Of a stretch of DNA of 64,000 nt, positions 56,811 through 63,750 are shown piece after piece. The stretch comes from Bacteroidota bacterium (GTDB taxonomy: Bacteria; Bacteroidota; Bacteroidia; Flavobacteriales; Flavobacteriaceae). Each line of letters opens with the position of its first letter. Within the stretch, counting starts at the first letter, position 1. Location of the stretch: assembly GCA_023446155.1 (NCBI GenBank), contig JAEXIT010000009.1:62001-126000 (forward strand), written 5' to 3'. Under the pieces are notes generated by a model. That model was not told the DNA's origin and did not search any database. It saw nothing but the letters and a program-made list of their open reading frames with translations. A program made the translations under genes and the position numbers.

Positions 56811-58328
56811 ATGAAATTCAATTTATTAAAAAGAGAAAGTAAAAGAATCATCAATCATGAAGGAGCAGTGGCTTACGTAATGTCGCCTGAGGAAGAATTG
56901 TATACCGCAGTTGTTACAACCGGATTAAGTGATTCTTTTTATGAGAAACAGGAAGAGCGATTGCAGCGAATTCAGAAATTAATGGCGAAATGCGATCCGG
57001 AATTTGTAGCGAAACTAGCCGCATATGCCCGAAATGAAATGAACTTGCGTTCCGTTCCGATGGTGTTGACGGTAGAATTGGCGAAAATGACATCCGGAAA
57101 TGCAACGGTAAGCAAAGCGGTTGCCCATGTGGTGAAAAGAGCGGATGAGATTTCAGAATTGTTGGCCTATTATCAGTTGGCTAACAACCGAAAAGAAACC
57201 AAAAAATTAAGCCGACTTTCAAAGCAAATTCAAAAAGGTTTGGCAGTATCGTTTAACACGTTTGACGAGTATCAGTTTGCAAAATACAACCGGAAAACAG
57301 AAGTGACCTTAAAAGATGCTTTGTTTTTGGTACACCCGAAAGCAAAAGATAAAAACCAACAGGAGTTATTTGATAAAATAGTAAACAATACGTTGGCAAC
57401 CCCATACACGTGGGAAACGGAACTTTCGGTTTTGGGAACGGTAAAATTTGAAAATACAATGGCGCGGACTATGGCTTTTGGCTTAAAATGGGAAGAATTG
57501 ATCGAAAGTCGTAAAGTAGGTTATATGGCCTTGATGCGAAACCTTCGGAATATACTCGAGGCAAAAGTATCGGCACAACATATCGCTATGGTTTGTGATT
57601 ATCTGACCAATGAAAAAGCGATAGCCAATTCCAAACAATTACCCTTTCGGTTTTTGGCGGCCTATCGGGAAGTGAAACAAATCGATTCTCCGTTTACGTC
57701 CGGTATTTTGGAGGCTTTGGAAAAAGCGGTTACGATAAGTGCGCAAAATATTCGCGGGTTCGGTTACGATACGTCAGTTGTGATTGCTTGCGATGTTTCG
57801 GGATCCATGCAAAAACTGATTTCGGCACGAAGTAAAATATTGTTGTATGATATTGGATTGATGTTGGGAATGTTGTTGCAATCCCGTTGTAAAAATGTAA
57901 TCAGCGGAATGTTTGGGGATACCTGGAAAGTGATCAACATGTCAAAAAGTGCCGTACTATCCAATGTGGAAGAATATTACCGAAGAGAAGGGGAAGTGGG
58001 TTATGCAACGAACGGACATTTGGTGTTGGAAGATTTGATTCGTAAAAACCAGCAGGTAGACAAGGTGATGTTTTTTACCGATGTCCAGATGTGGAACAGT
58101 ACCATGATGTTTAACTCGTTTGCTGGTTCCTGGAAAAAGTACAAACGAATTGCGCCACAGGCAAAATTGTATTTGTTCGATTTGGCGGGATACGGTCAGC
58201 AACCGATAGATATACGAGAGAATGATGTGTATTTGTTGGCCGGTTGGTCTGATAAAATATTTGATCTTTTAGATGCTTTGGAAAACAAAGAAACAGCCTT
58301 GGATAAAATCAATGCCATTGGGTTGTAG
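56811..58328 (+). CDS. rsr: TROVE-domain protein (Rsr/Ro60 ortholog)
   Basis: The start at 56811 (MKFNLLKRESK) is favoured because the longer frame begins within the promoter region. The 505 residues hold a HEAT-repeat TROVE ring (about 20-300) that binds misfolded RNA ends and Y RNA, and a C-terminal von Willebrand A domain whose MIDAS motif is intact (CDVSGSMQ, Asp near residue 327; later FFTDVQMW). Bacterial Rsr works with Y RNA and exoribonucleases in RNA quality control. It is followed directly by a hairpin and five Y-RNA-like genes. Confidence 0.94.
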   Translation: MKFNLLKRESKRIINHEGAVAYVMSPEEELYTAVVTTGLSDSFYEKQEERLQRIQKLMAKCDPEFVAKLAAYARNEMNLRSVPMVLTVELAKMTSGNATVSKAVAHVVKRADEISELLAYYQLANNRKETKKLSRLSKQIQKGLAVSFNTFDEYQFAKYNRKTEVTLKDALFLVHPKAKDKNQQELFDKIVNNTLATPYTWETELSVLGTVKFENTMARTMAFGLKWEELIESRKVGYMALMRNLRNILEAKVSAQHIAMVCDYLTNEKAIANSKQLPFRFLAAYREVKQIDSPFTSGILEALEKAVTISAQNIRGFGYDTSVVIACDVSGSMQKLISARSKILLYDIGLMLGMLLQSRCKNVISGMFGDTWKVINMSKSAVLSNVEEYYRREGEVGYATNGHLVLEDLIRKNQQVDKVMFFTDVQMWNSTMMFNSFAGSWKKYKRIAPQAKLYLFDLAGYGQQPIDIRENDVYLLAGWSDKIFDLLDALENKETALDKINAIGL

Positions 58329-58333
58329 GTGGT

Positions 58334-58362
58334 ACTCCCGCGGTTAAGAACATCGCGGGAGT
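58334..58362 (+). promoter_or_regulatory. Hairpin between rsr and the Y-RNA array
   Basis: ACTCCCGCG (58334-58342) and CGCGGGAGT (58354-58362) pair over 9 bp, 6 nt after the rsr stop, with an 11-nt loop and no following T-run. It is a candidate processing or stabilising element separating the mRNA from the noncoding array. Confidence 0.65.
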
Positions 58363-58380
58363 TATAAAAAGAAATAAAAA

Positions 58381-58507
58381 GCAGGTGTCGTAAAAAAGAG
58401 TTACTTCGTGTTTTGAGTGTTCGGGACGCGGGTTCGAATCCCGCCATCGCTAAGATGTAGCTCAGTTGGTAGAGCAGGATATACGCTCTTTTTGTTGGTT
58501 GTCCTGT
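58381..58507 (+). ncRNA. Y-RNA-like RNA 1, with a permuted tRNA-like domain
   Basis: Closing stem CAGG/CCTG; shared core TGTCGTA ... GTTACTTCG; inner stem AAAAAGAG/CTCTTTTT with CGTGT/ATACG above. Its top is a circularly permuted tRNA: T-arm GCGGG-TTCGAAT-CCCGC (58428-58444), then CATC/GATG closed by the loop GCTAA, then a D-arm (TAGCTCAGTTGGTAGAGCA, 58458-58476). There is no anticodon arm. This is the layout reported for some bacterial Y RNAs that mimic tRNA. Confidence 0.85.
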
Positions 58508-58518
58508 TTAAAAATAAA

Positions 58519-58652
58519 AACAGAATGTCGTAGAAAAAAGGTACTTCGTCATCATTTAGGGGAGGAATAGCGAAGTTGTAAAAGCAGCAAGGTTATCCGG
58601 TTCGATTCCGGCAATGACAGCCCCGGTACTTTTTTCGAATGTTGCTTCTGTT
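58519..58652 (+). ncRNA. Y-RNA-like RNA 2, with tRNA-like elements in normal order
   Basis: Closing stem AACAGAA/TTCTGTT (7 bp); core TGTCGTA ... GGTACTTCG; inner stem AAAAAAG-GTAC / GTAC-TTTTTT; 3' strand TGTTGC. Inside, GTCAT (58548-58552) pairs with ATGAC (58614-58618) around a D-arm-like AGCGAAGTTGTAAAAGCA and the T-arm CCGG-TTCGATT-CCGG. Order is D then T, unlike copies 1 and 5. An anticodon arm is not evident. Confidence 0.8.
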
Positions 58653-58653
58653 T

Positions 58654-58741
58654 CGTAAGTTGTCGTAAACAAGTGTTACTTCGTTGGTTGATTAAATTGG
58701 GTTCGAGTCCCGAAAGTCATTTGTTGCTTGTCACGCTTATG
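58654..58741 (+). ncRNA. Y-RNA-like RNA 3, T-arm only
   Basis: Core TGTCGTA ... GTTACTTCG (58660-58682); inner stem AACAAGTG/CATTTGTT (8 bp, one G-U); 3' strand TGTTGC. The top holds only a T-arm-like TTGGG-TTCGAGT-CCCGA. The closing stem is weak and its ends uncertain: CGTAAG/CTTATG is the best pairing. Confidence 0.72.
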
Positions 58742-58815
58742 CAAAGAGTGCCGTACTAAAGTGTTACTTCGTACAATTAACAGAACCGATCACTTTACAA
58801 ATGTTGCCTCTTTAC
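58741..58815 (+). ncRNA. Y-RNA-like RNA 4, minimal form without tRNA mimicry
   Basis: Closing stem AAAGAG/CTCTTT; core TGCCGTA ... GTTACTTCG; inner stem TAAAGTG/CACTTTA (7 bp); 3' strand TGTTGCC. Only a short 20-odd-nt loop lies between, with no T- or D-arm. It is the smallest of the five, about 75 nt. Confidence 0.75.
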
Positions 58816-58829
58816 AATTAAAATAAATA

Positions 58830-58959
58830 TACCGGTGTCGTAAAAAGGAGTTACTTCGATCAGGGCTCGGGTAGTGCAGGTTCGATTCCTGTTCTGTACC
58901 GTCAGTACAGATAGTATAATGGTAGTACGCCACGTACTCTTTTTGCCTGTTGCCCGGTT
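58830..58959 (+). ncRNA. Y-RNA-like RNA 5, with a permuted tRNA-like domain
   Basis: Closing stem ACCGG/CCGGT; core TGTCGTA ... GTTACTTCG; inner stem AAAAAG-GAGT / ACTCTTTTT; 3' strand TGTTGCC. The top is the clearest permuted tRNA mimic: T-arm GCAGG-TTCGATT-CCTGT (58876-58892), a perfect 7-bp acceptor-like stem TCTGTAC/GTACAGA closed by CGTCA (58893-58911), then a D-arm TAGTATAATGGTAGTAC (58912-58928). It ends 16 nt before the first RlaP gene. Confidence 0.87.
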
Positions 58960-58975
58960 TTAATACAGTAGGAAA

Positions 58976-59776
58976 ATGAAAACAATAATAGCAGAAAAAT
59001 TAAAAGAAATAGAAGCGGCAAACGATATAAAAATAGTGTTTGCCTGCGAATCCGGAAGCCGTGCCTGGGGATTTCCTTCTCCGGATAGTGATTACGATGT
59101 GCGATTTGTCTATATACGTAATGTAAATGATTATTTATCGGTTAAAGAGGTAGATGGACATTTATCATTTCCGATAACGGACGAACTGGATGTGTATGGT
59201 TGGGATTTGAAAAAAGTATTGCAGCTCATGAATAAATCGAATACAACAATATTCGAATGGTTGCAATCACCGGAAGTCTATTGCGAAGAAAAAGGATTTC
59301 GTGAAACGTTATGGCAGTTGTCGCAAGGTTTTTTTAGTGAAAGGAGTAATGCGTTTCATTATTTGGGAATTGCTAAAAGTGCGCTGTTGACGATGGAGGA
59401 GAGCAACGAAATAAAAATCAAAAAGTTGTTTTACATCCTTCGACCTTTATTGGCGGCCAAATGGTGTGTTGAAAAAGAAACGATAGCGCCGATGACAATG
59501 GGGAAATTGCTGACGGTGTTACCGGATGAGGCTAAAGTGAAAACAACAATATTGAAATTGATAAAACAAAAAGAAACCGCGAAAGAAGCCGATAAGGTTG
59601 TGGTGACCGAGGAACTCAGCGATTTTATAAAAACAACTTTTGAAAAAACAACAGAAGCCGTAAAATCGGTTGGAAAAAATATATTTGAAACCGAAAGTCT
59701 GGATGCTTTTTTTCAAACTATGCTAAAACGTTATGACAATACAGGAAATAAAAGAAAAAGGACTGTTACTGTTTGA
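58976..59776 (+). CDS. RlaP-family nucleotidyltransferase, copy 1
   Basis: 266 residues of the predicted RNA-repair polymerase-beta-type nucleotidyltransferase family (RlaP, PF10127-like). The active-site pattern is ESGSRAWGFPSPDSDYDVRF (25-44): GS followed by acidic DxDxD. The family has been linked to RtcB/TROVE RNA-repair loci and is presumed to add nucleotides to RNA ends. It lies just after the Y-RNA array and overlaps RlaP copy 2 by 44 bp. Its basic tail (GNKRKRTVTV) lies in the overlap. Enzymatic activity is unproven. Confidence 0.9.
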   Translation: MKTIIAEKLKEIEAANDIKIVFACESGSRAWGFPSPDSDYDVRFVYIRNVNDYLSVKEVDGHLSFPITDELDVYGWDLKKVLQLMNKSNTTIFEWLQSPEVYCEEKGFRETLWQLSQGFFSERSNAFHYLGIAKSALLTMEESNEIKIKKLFYILRPLLAAKWCVEKETIAPMTMGKLLTVLPDEAKVKTTILKLIKQKETAKEADKVVVTEELSDFIKTTFEKTTEAVKSVGKNIFETESLDAFFQTMLKRYDNTGNKRKRTVTV

Positions 59777-60794
59777 GTGTGTCAGCGGTAGTAAAGCCTA
59801 TGGTTTGGATACGCCGGAATCGGACACCGATCTGAAAGGCGTATTTTACCTTCCAAGAGAGCAGTTTTTCGGATTGCAGTATGTGGCGCAAGTTCAGAAT
59901 GAAACCAACGATGAGGTGTATTATGAATTGGGTAGATTTGTTGAATTGCTTTTAAAAAACAATCCGAATATACTGGAATTATTAGCAACACCGGAAGATT
60001 GTATCTTGTTTAAGCATCCAATCATGGAACGATTCACTATGGAAATGTTTTTGTCAAAACAAACAAAAGATACTTTTGTAGGTTATGCGATGACACAAAT
60101 CCGAAAGGCGAAAGGACTTAAAAAGAAAATAGTAAATCCTTTTCCCAAGGAAAAAAAGGAAGTACTGGATTTCTGTTTTGTTTTACAAAATTACGATGCG
60201 GTTCCGTTTCGGGATTGGATCGAAGTACGGGGGTATAAACAAGAACGTTGCGGGTTGGTAAAACTATCGCATGCCAAAGGAATGTATGCCTTGTTCTATG
60301 ATCAAACCGGGACAAAAGCTTATAAAGGAGTACAAAAAAACAGTCATTCCAATGAGGTAAGTTTGTCATCGGTGGAAGAAGGTGAAGCGATAGAAGTGTA
60401 TTTGTGTTTTAATGCCGAAAGTTATTCGTCCTATTGTAAGGATTATAATGCCTATTGGGAATGGGTCGAAAAACGGAATCAGGAGCGTTATGCTGTGAAT
60501 GAAAGGCATCAGGGGGGATATGATTCCAAAAATATGATGCATACGATACGATTGTTGGAAGTTGCCGATGAACTCATGGAAACCGGAAAACTCACTATCA
60601 GACGTAAAAACCGGGAAGCTTTGTTGGCTGTTAAAGCAGGAGAAAAAAGTTATGAAGAGCTGCTGTCACTAGCTGAAAATATACTGGAGCGTATTGAAGG
60701 TAAGTATAATGAAAGCGATTTAAATGATTTTCCCGATATCGAAAAAGCGGAAAAGCTTTTGATAGAAATGCGGGAAGAATTATACAATAGATAA
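59733..60794 (+). CDS. RlaP-family nucleotidyltransferase, copy 2
   Basis: 353 residues, the same family as the preceding gene but only distantly related in sequence, with active-site CVSGSKAYGLDTPESDTDLKG (16-36). It has a longer C-terminal helical part (about 240-350). The start at 59733 lies inside the upstream gene, indicating translational coupling, and its last base is shared with the rtcB start. Two unlike copies suggest different nucleotides or RNA ends, or a heterodimer; this is inference. Confidence 0.9.
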   Translation: MTIQEIKEKGLLLFECVSGSKAYGLDTPESDTDLKGVFYLPREQFFGLQYVAQVQNETNDEVYYELGRFVELLLKNNPNILELLATPEDCILFKHPIMERFTMEMFLSKQTKDTFVGYAMTQIRKAKGLKKKIVNPFPKEKKEVLDFCFVLQNYDAVPFRDWIEVRGYKQERCGLVKLSHAKGMYALFYDQTGTKAYKGVQKNSHSNEVSLSSVEEGEAIEVYLCFNAESYSSYCKDYNAYWEWVEKRNQERYAVNERHQGGYDSKNMMHTIRLLEVADELMETGKLTIRRKNREALLAVKAGEKSYEELLSLAENILERIEGKYNESDLNDFPDIEKAEKLLIEMREELYNR

Positions 60795-62218
60795 TGAAAA
60801 CAAAAATTACAGGAACCGATTTAATAGCGGTTGGATATAAGGAAAATGCCATTTTAGGATTGGCATTAAAAATGGTAACGAAACAAAATGTTGGTCAGGA
60901 TAAGATGGCGACCTTGGAGTTGTTGAAAAATATAAAAGAACAGCCGGAACGATACCTGGACGATGCAATTTGGGAAGAATTGGCTGCAAAGTTGATTGAG
61001 GAGGCCAATGCGCCTGTGGATGAAACAATACCATTGTTGGAAACCGGAAAAGAATACAAAGTATTCGGAGCCGAACATATTGAGGAAGGCGCTCAAAATC
61101 AGATGCGGGTGGCGATGCGGTTACCGGTTACGGTTGCCGGTGCTTTAATGCCCGATGCGCATCAGGGTTACGGATTGCCAATTGGCGGCGTATTGGCAAC
61201 TAAAAATGCGATTATTCCATATGGTGTCGGAGTGGATATCGGTTGCCGAATGGCGTTGTCGATCTATGACATTCCGGAAATGCATTTCTATGAAAATCAA
61301 GCGAAATACAAAAGAGAGTTGATTGCCAATACAAAATTTGGCGCCGGACATGGATACCATGGGCAACATAAAACACAACATGATATTCTCGACCGAGACG
61401 AGTTTAACCTGACGCCGTTTATTAAAAAGTTGCAGGATAAAGCCTGGTCGCAATTGGGAACATCCGGTGGAGGAAATCACTTTGTGGAATTCGGAATCAT
61501 CGAATTTGAACAACGCGATGAGGTGTTGAATATCGATAAAGGACGATATGTCGCTTTGCTGACGCACTCCGGATCGAGGGGGATGGGGGCTACGATAGCC
61601 GGACATTATACGCAGCTGGCCAAAAAAATATGTAAGTTGCCGCAGGAAGCAGCCAATCTGGCGTATCTGAATATGGATTCGCAGGAAGGAATGGAATATT
61701 GGTTGGCGATGAATCTGGCCGGCGATTATGCTTCGGCTTGTCATCAGGTGATTCACGAAAAGATGCAAAAAGCGATTGGAGGAACACTTTTAGCAAAGGT
61801 GGAAAACCATCATAATTTTGCGTGGAAAGAAATCTGGAATGGTGAAGAGGTTATCGTTCATAGGAAAGGAGCTACGCCAGCCGGAAAAGGAGTGATGGGT
61901 ATCATTCCGGGCTCGATGACAGCTCCCGGTTTTTTGGTACGTGGAAAAGGAGAGTCGGAAGCGATTCATTCGGCTTCGCATGGCGCCGGAAGACAGATGA
62001 GTCGTACGCAGGCGGTGAAAACGATTACCAAAGCCGATATGCGTGAGGTGTTAAAAGAACACGGGGTAACGCTTGTCGGTGCCGGAAGAGACGAAGCGCC
62101 AATGGCCTATAAAGATATCACTGTGGTGATGGAAGCACAACAAGAGCTGATTGATGTGGTGGCGAAATTTACACCGAAGTTGGTCCGAATGGCCGATGAT
62201 GGTAGTCATGAAGATTAA
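60794..62218 (+). CDS. rtcB: RtcB-family 3'-phosphate RNA ligase
   Basis: 474 residues. RtcB joins RNA 2',3'-cyclic-phosphate or 3'-phosphate ends to 5'-OH ends using GTP and Mn2+. It shows DAHQGYGLPIGGVLA, VGVDIGCRM (metal Cys), LGTSGGGNHFVEFG, HSGSRGMG, HHNFAW, HRKGATPAGKGV and the guanylylated-His region SASHGAGRQMSR. An N-terminal extension of about 100 residues precedes the core. No archease or RtcA is adjacent. It closes the Rsr/Y-RNA/RlaP operon and is followed by a terminator. Confidence 0.96.
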   Translation: MKTKITGTDLIAVGYKENAILGLALKMVTKQNVGQDKMATLELLKNIKEQPERYLDDAIWEELAAKLIEEANAPVDETIPLLETGKEYKVFGAEHIEEGAQNQMRVAMRLPVTVAGALMPDAHQGYGLPIGGVLATKNAIIPYGVGVDIGCRMALSIYDIPEMHFYENQAKYKRELIANTKFGAGHGYHGQHKTQHDILDRDEFNLTPFIKKLQDKAWSQLGTSGGGNHFVEFGIIEFEQRDEVLNIDKGRYVALLTHSGSRGMGATIAGHYTQLAKKICKLPQEAANLAYLNMDSQEGMEYWLAMNLAGDYASACHQVIHEKMQKAIGGTLLAKVENHHNFAWKEIWNGEEVIVHRKGATPAGKGVMGIIPGSMTAPGFLVRGKGESEAIHSASHGAGRQMSRTQAVKTITKADMREVLKEHGVTLVGAGRDEAPMAYKDITVVMEAQQELIDVVAKFTPKLVRMADDGSHED

Positions 62219-62219
62219 A

Positions 62220-62256
62220 ACAAAAGCCTCGGAATTTATTTTTCGGGGCTTTTTTA
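62220..62256 (+). terminator. Terminator after rtcB
   Basis: AAAAGCCTCGGAA and TTTTCGGGGCTTTT pair with some G-U and mismatches, followed by a T-run. Confidence 0.7.
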
Positions 62257-62416
62257 TTGTTTTTATCCAGATTTCGATTTTCGATTCGGATAACAAAAGA
62301 ACGTTGTGTAAAATAAGATTTGTTCCGGTAGGGATTGAAAAAAGACAGTGAATTATTGTAAAATTATATTTTATGTCAGATATTTCAGTAGTTTTACCGA
62401 CCTATTTTAACTATTT

Positions 62417-63586
62417 ATGAAAGCATTTTATTTACTTTTTTTATTGAGTGTTACGACTGTCTTTTCCCAAAAGACTAAAAAGAACGAGTTGTTGGTGCCG
62501 TATCGCGATGGCAATCTTTGGGGACTTTGCGATACTTTGGGTAAGGTGAAAGTAAAGCCTTTTACAACCGGTATGGTCGATTTTGTAACAACACCGCCGA
62601 ACTTTAAAGGGCAATATATTATTAAGAAAAACGGAAAAATTTCGGTTATTGATCAACATAAGAGAGTGCTGTTAGCGGAAATGAATTTGGATTCGGTGAA
62701 AATGTACCCTTTTTCAAAGGATATTTATGCTTATAAAAATAATAAGATAGGATTGATCCGGAATTTTAAAATGCTTATTCCGGTTCAATATGATGAAATA
62801 TCGCTTACGTCCAATCAAAGTTATGTGGTGGAAAAGGGTGGTAAGCAAGGGTTGATCAACTCAAAAGGAAAACTGATTATTCCCATTGCATATACGAGGA
62901 TACGGGAGTCTTGGGGAGAAAATGAAAATAGTAACAAATTTCATTGGACAGCCGAAAATAAAAATAGCGATGGAGAGGAAAATGAAGTTGGCTTTACCGA
63001 CGGTATCGTTTTGGTTGACGAAACACCGGAATGGTACGGCCCGCCTGTTATCGGTATGAAAATACAGATAACGGAGGAGGAAGAAAATAGAAGTAAAAGT
63101 ATAGGGGAAAAATACGGAGAGGTGGTTTCTTTTTCGATTAATAGGAATTCGGCCAGTATCGATATGTATATTGTGAAAATGAGCGACGGGTATGGTGTGT
63201 ATAGCGTGGATCAGGATAAAATCATTTTGAAAAGTGACGCGAGTATTGAAGTTGGCGGGATGAATAATGGCTATACTATGTTTTTGATGCAAAAGAACGG
63301 TCAAATGGGATTGGTAGATGAAACCGGAAAGGTGTTACTGGATTATGAATATGATACTATCGAGAAGGAATGGATGGGAATTTGTATGCTTAAAAAGGAT
63401 GATAAAAAAGGAATGTTTGTTTTAAATTCCATTTATAAACCCGTTAAACCAAAATATAAGGACATAAAAATCTTAGAAGCCATTCCGGTGAGTGAAAGTT
63501 GGCAGTTTGGTTTGTTTGAAGTAACAACGATGGCCGGTAAAAAGGGATTACTGGGTGAAAACGGAGTGGAATATTTTAAAAATTAA
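62417..63586 (+). CDS. WG-repeat-containing secreted protein
   Basis: 389 residues with a signal peptide cut near VTTVFSQ and WG repeats: LWGLCDTLGKVKVKPF, KIGLIRNFKMLIPVQYDEI, KQGLINSKGKLIIPIAYTRI, QMGLVDETGKVLLDYEYDTI and KKGLLGENGVEYFKN. These beta-rich repeats are common in Bacteroidota and serve unknown, probably binding, roles outside the cytoplasm. It does not obviously belong to the RNA-repair operon. Confidence 0.88.
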   Translation: MKAFYLLFLLSVTTVFSQKTKKNELLVPYRDGNLWGLCDTLGKVKVKPFTTGMVDFVTTPPNFKGQYIIKKNGKISVIDQHKRVLLAEMNLDSVKMYPFSKDIYAYKNNKIGLIRNFKMLIPVQYDEISLTSNQSYVVEKGGKQGLINSKGKLIIPIAYTRIRESWGENENSNKFHWTAENKNSDGEENEVGFTDGIVLVDETPEWYGPPVIGMKIQITEEEENRSKSIGEKYGEVVSFSINRNSASIDMYIVKMSDGYGVYSVDQDKIILKSDASIEVGGMNNGYTMFLMQKNGQMGLVDETGKVLLDYEYDTIEKEWMGICMLKKDDKKGMFVLNSIYKPVKPKYKDIKILEAIPVSESWQFGLFEVTTMAGKKGLLGENGVEYFKN

Positions 63587-63644
63587 CCAAAAAAACCACG
63601 TGACGAAGACGAGTCAAAATGACCGGCTTCTATAGCGATAGTAC

Positions 63645-63690
63645 CTAAAATAAAAGACTGGCAAAATTTATTTTGAGCCGGTCTTTTTTG
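63645..63690 (+). terminator. Terminator after the WG-repeat gene
   Basis: AAGACTGGC and GCCGGTCTT pair (one G-U) around a 15-nt AT-rich loop, with a six-T run. Confidence 0.7.
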
Positions 63691-63700
63691 TTATAATACT

Positions 63701-63730
63701 TTTGGTGTCATTCCAAAACCGTTATATTTG
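63701..63730 (+). promoter_or_regulatory. Promoter of the exonuclease gene
   Basis: TTTG at 63701-63704 and TATATTTG at 63723-63730, 18 bp apart, match the Bacteroidota -33/-7 boxes; the start codon is 20 bp downstream. Confidence 0.65.
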
Positions 63731-63750
63731 TAGCTATTCAAATCAATAAA

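Noticed and set aside
58196..58447. Minus-strand reading frame across the rsr end and the first Y-RNA-like element
   Set aside because: Its N-terminus (MAGFEPASRTLKTR) is the familiar false translation of an antisense tRNA T-arm; it overlaps rsr and lies over the ncRNA.
58458..58476. A tRNA gene in the array (clear D-arm sequence)
   Set aside because: The T-arm precedes the D-arm and no anticodon arm exists, so it cannot be a functional tRNA; it is a permuted tRNA-like domain.
58386..58856. Five repeats of about 23 nt, as in a CRISPR array
   Set aside because: Spacing is irregular, the repeats are imperfect, no cas genes are near, and the flanks pair in each copy; structured Y-RNA-like genes explain them better.
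59733..59776. Frameshift splitting a single nucleotidyltransferase gene
   Set aside because: Each protein has its own N-terminal GS...DxD active site and start codon; they are two genes with overlapping ends.
61145..61768. 207-codon minus-strand frame inside rtcB
   Set aside because: It lies wholly opposite conserved RtcB motifs and has His/Arg/Ile-rich composition typical of an antisense shadow.
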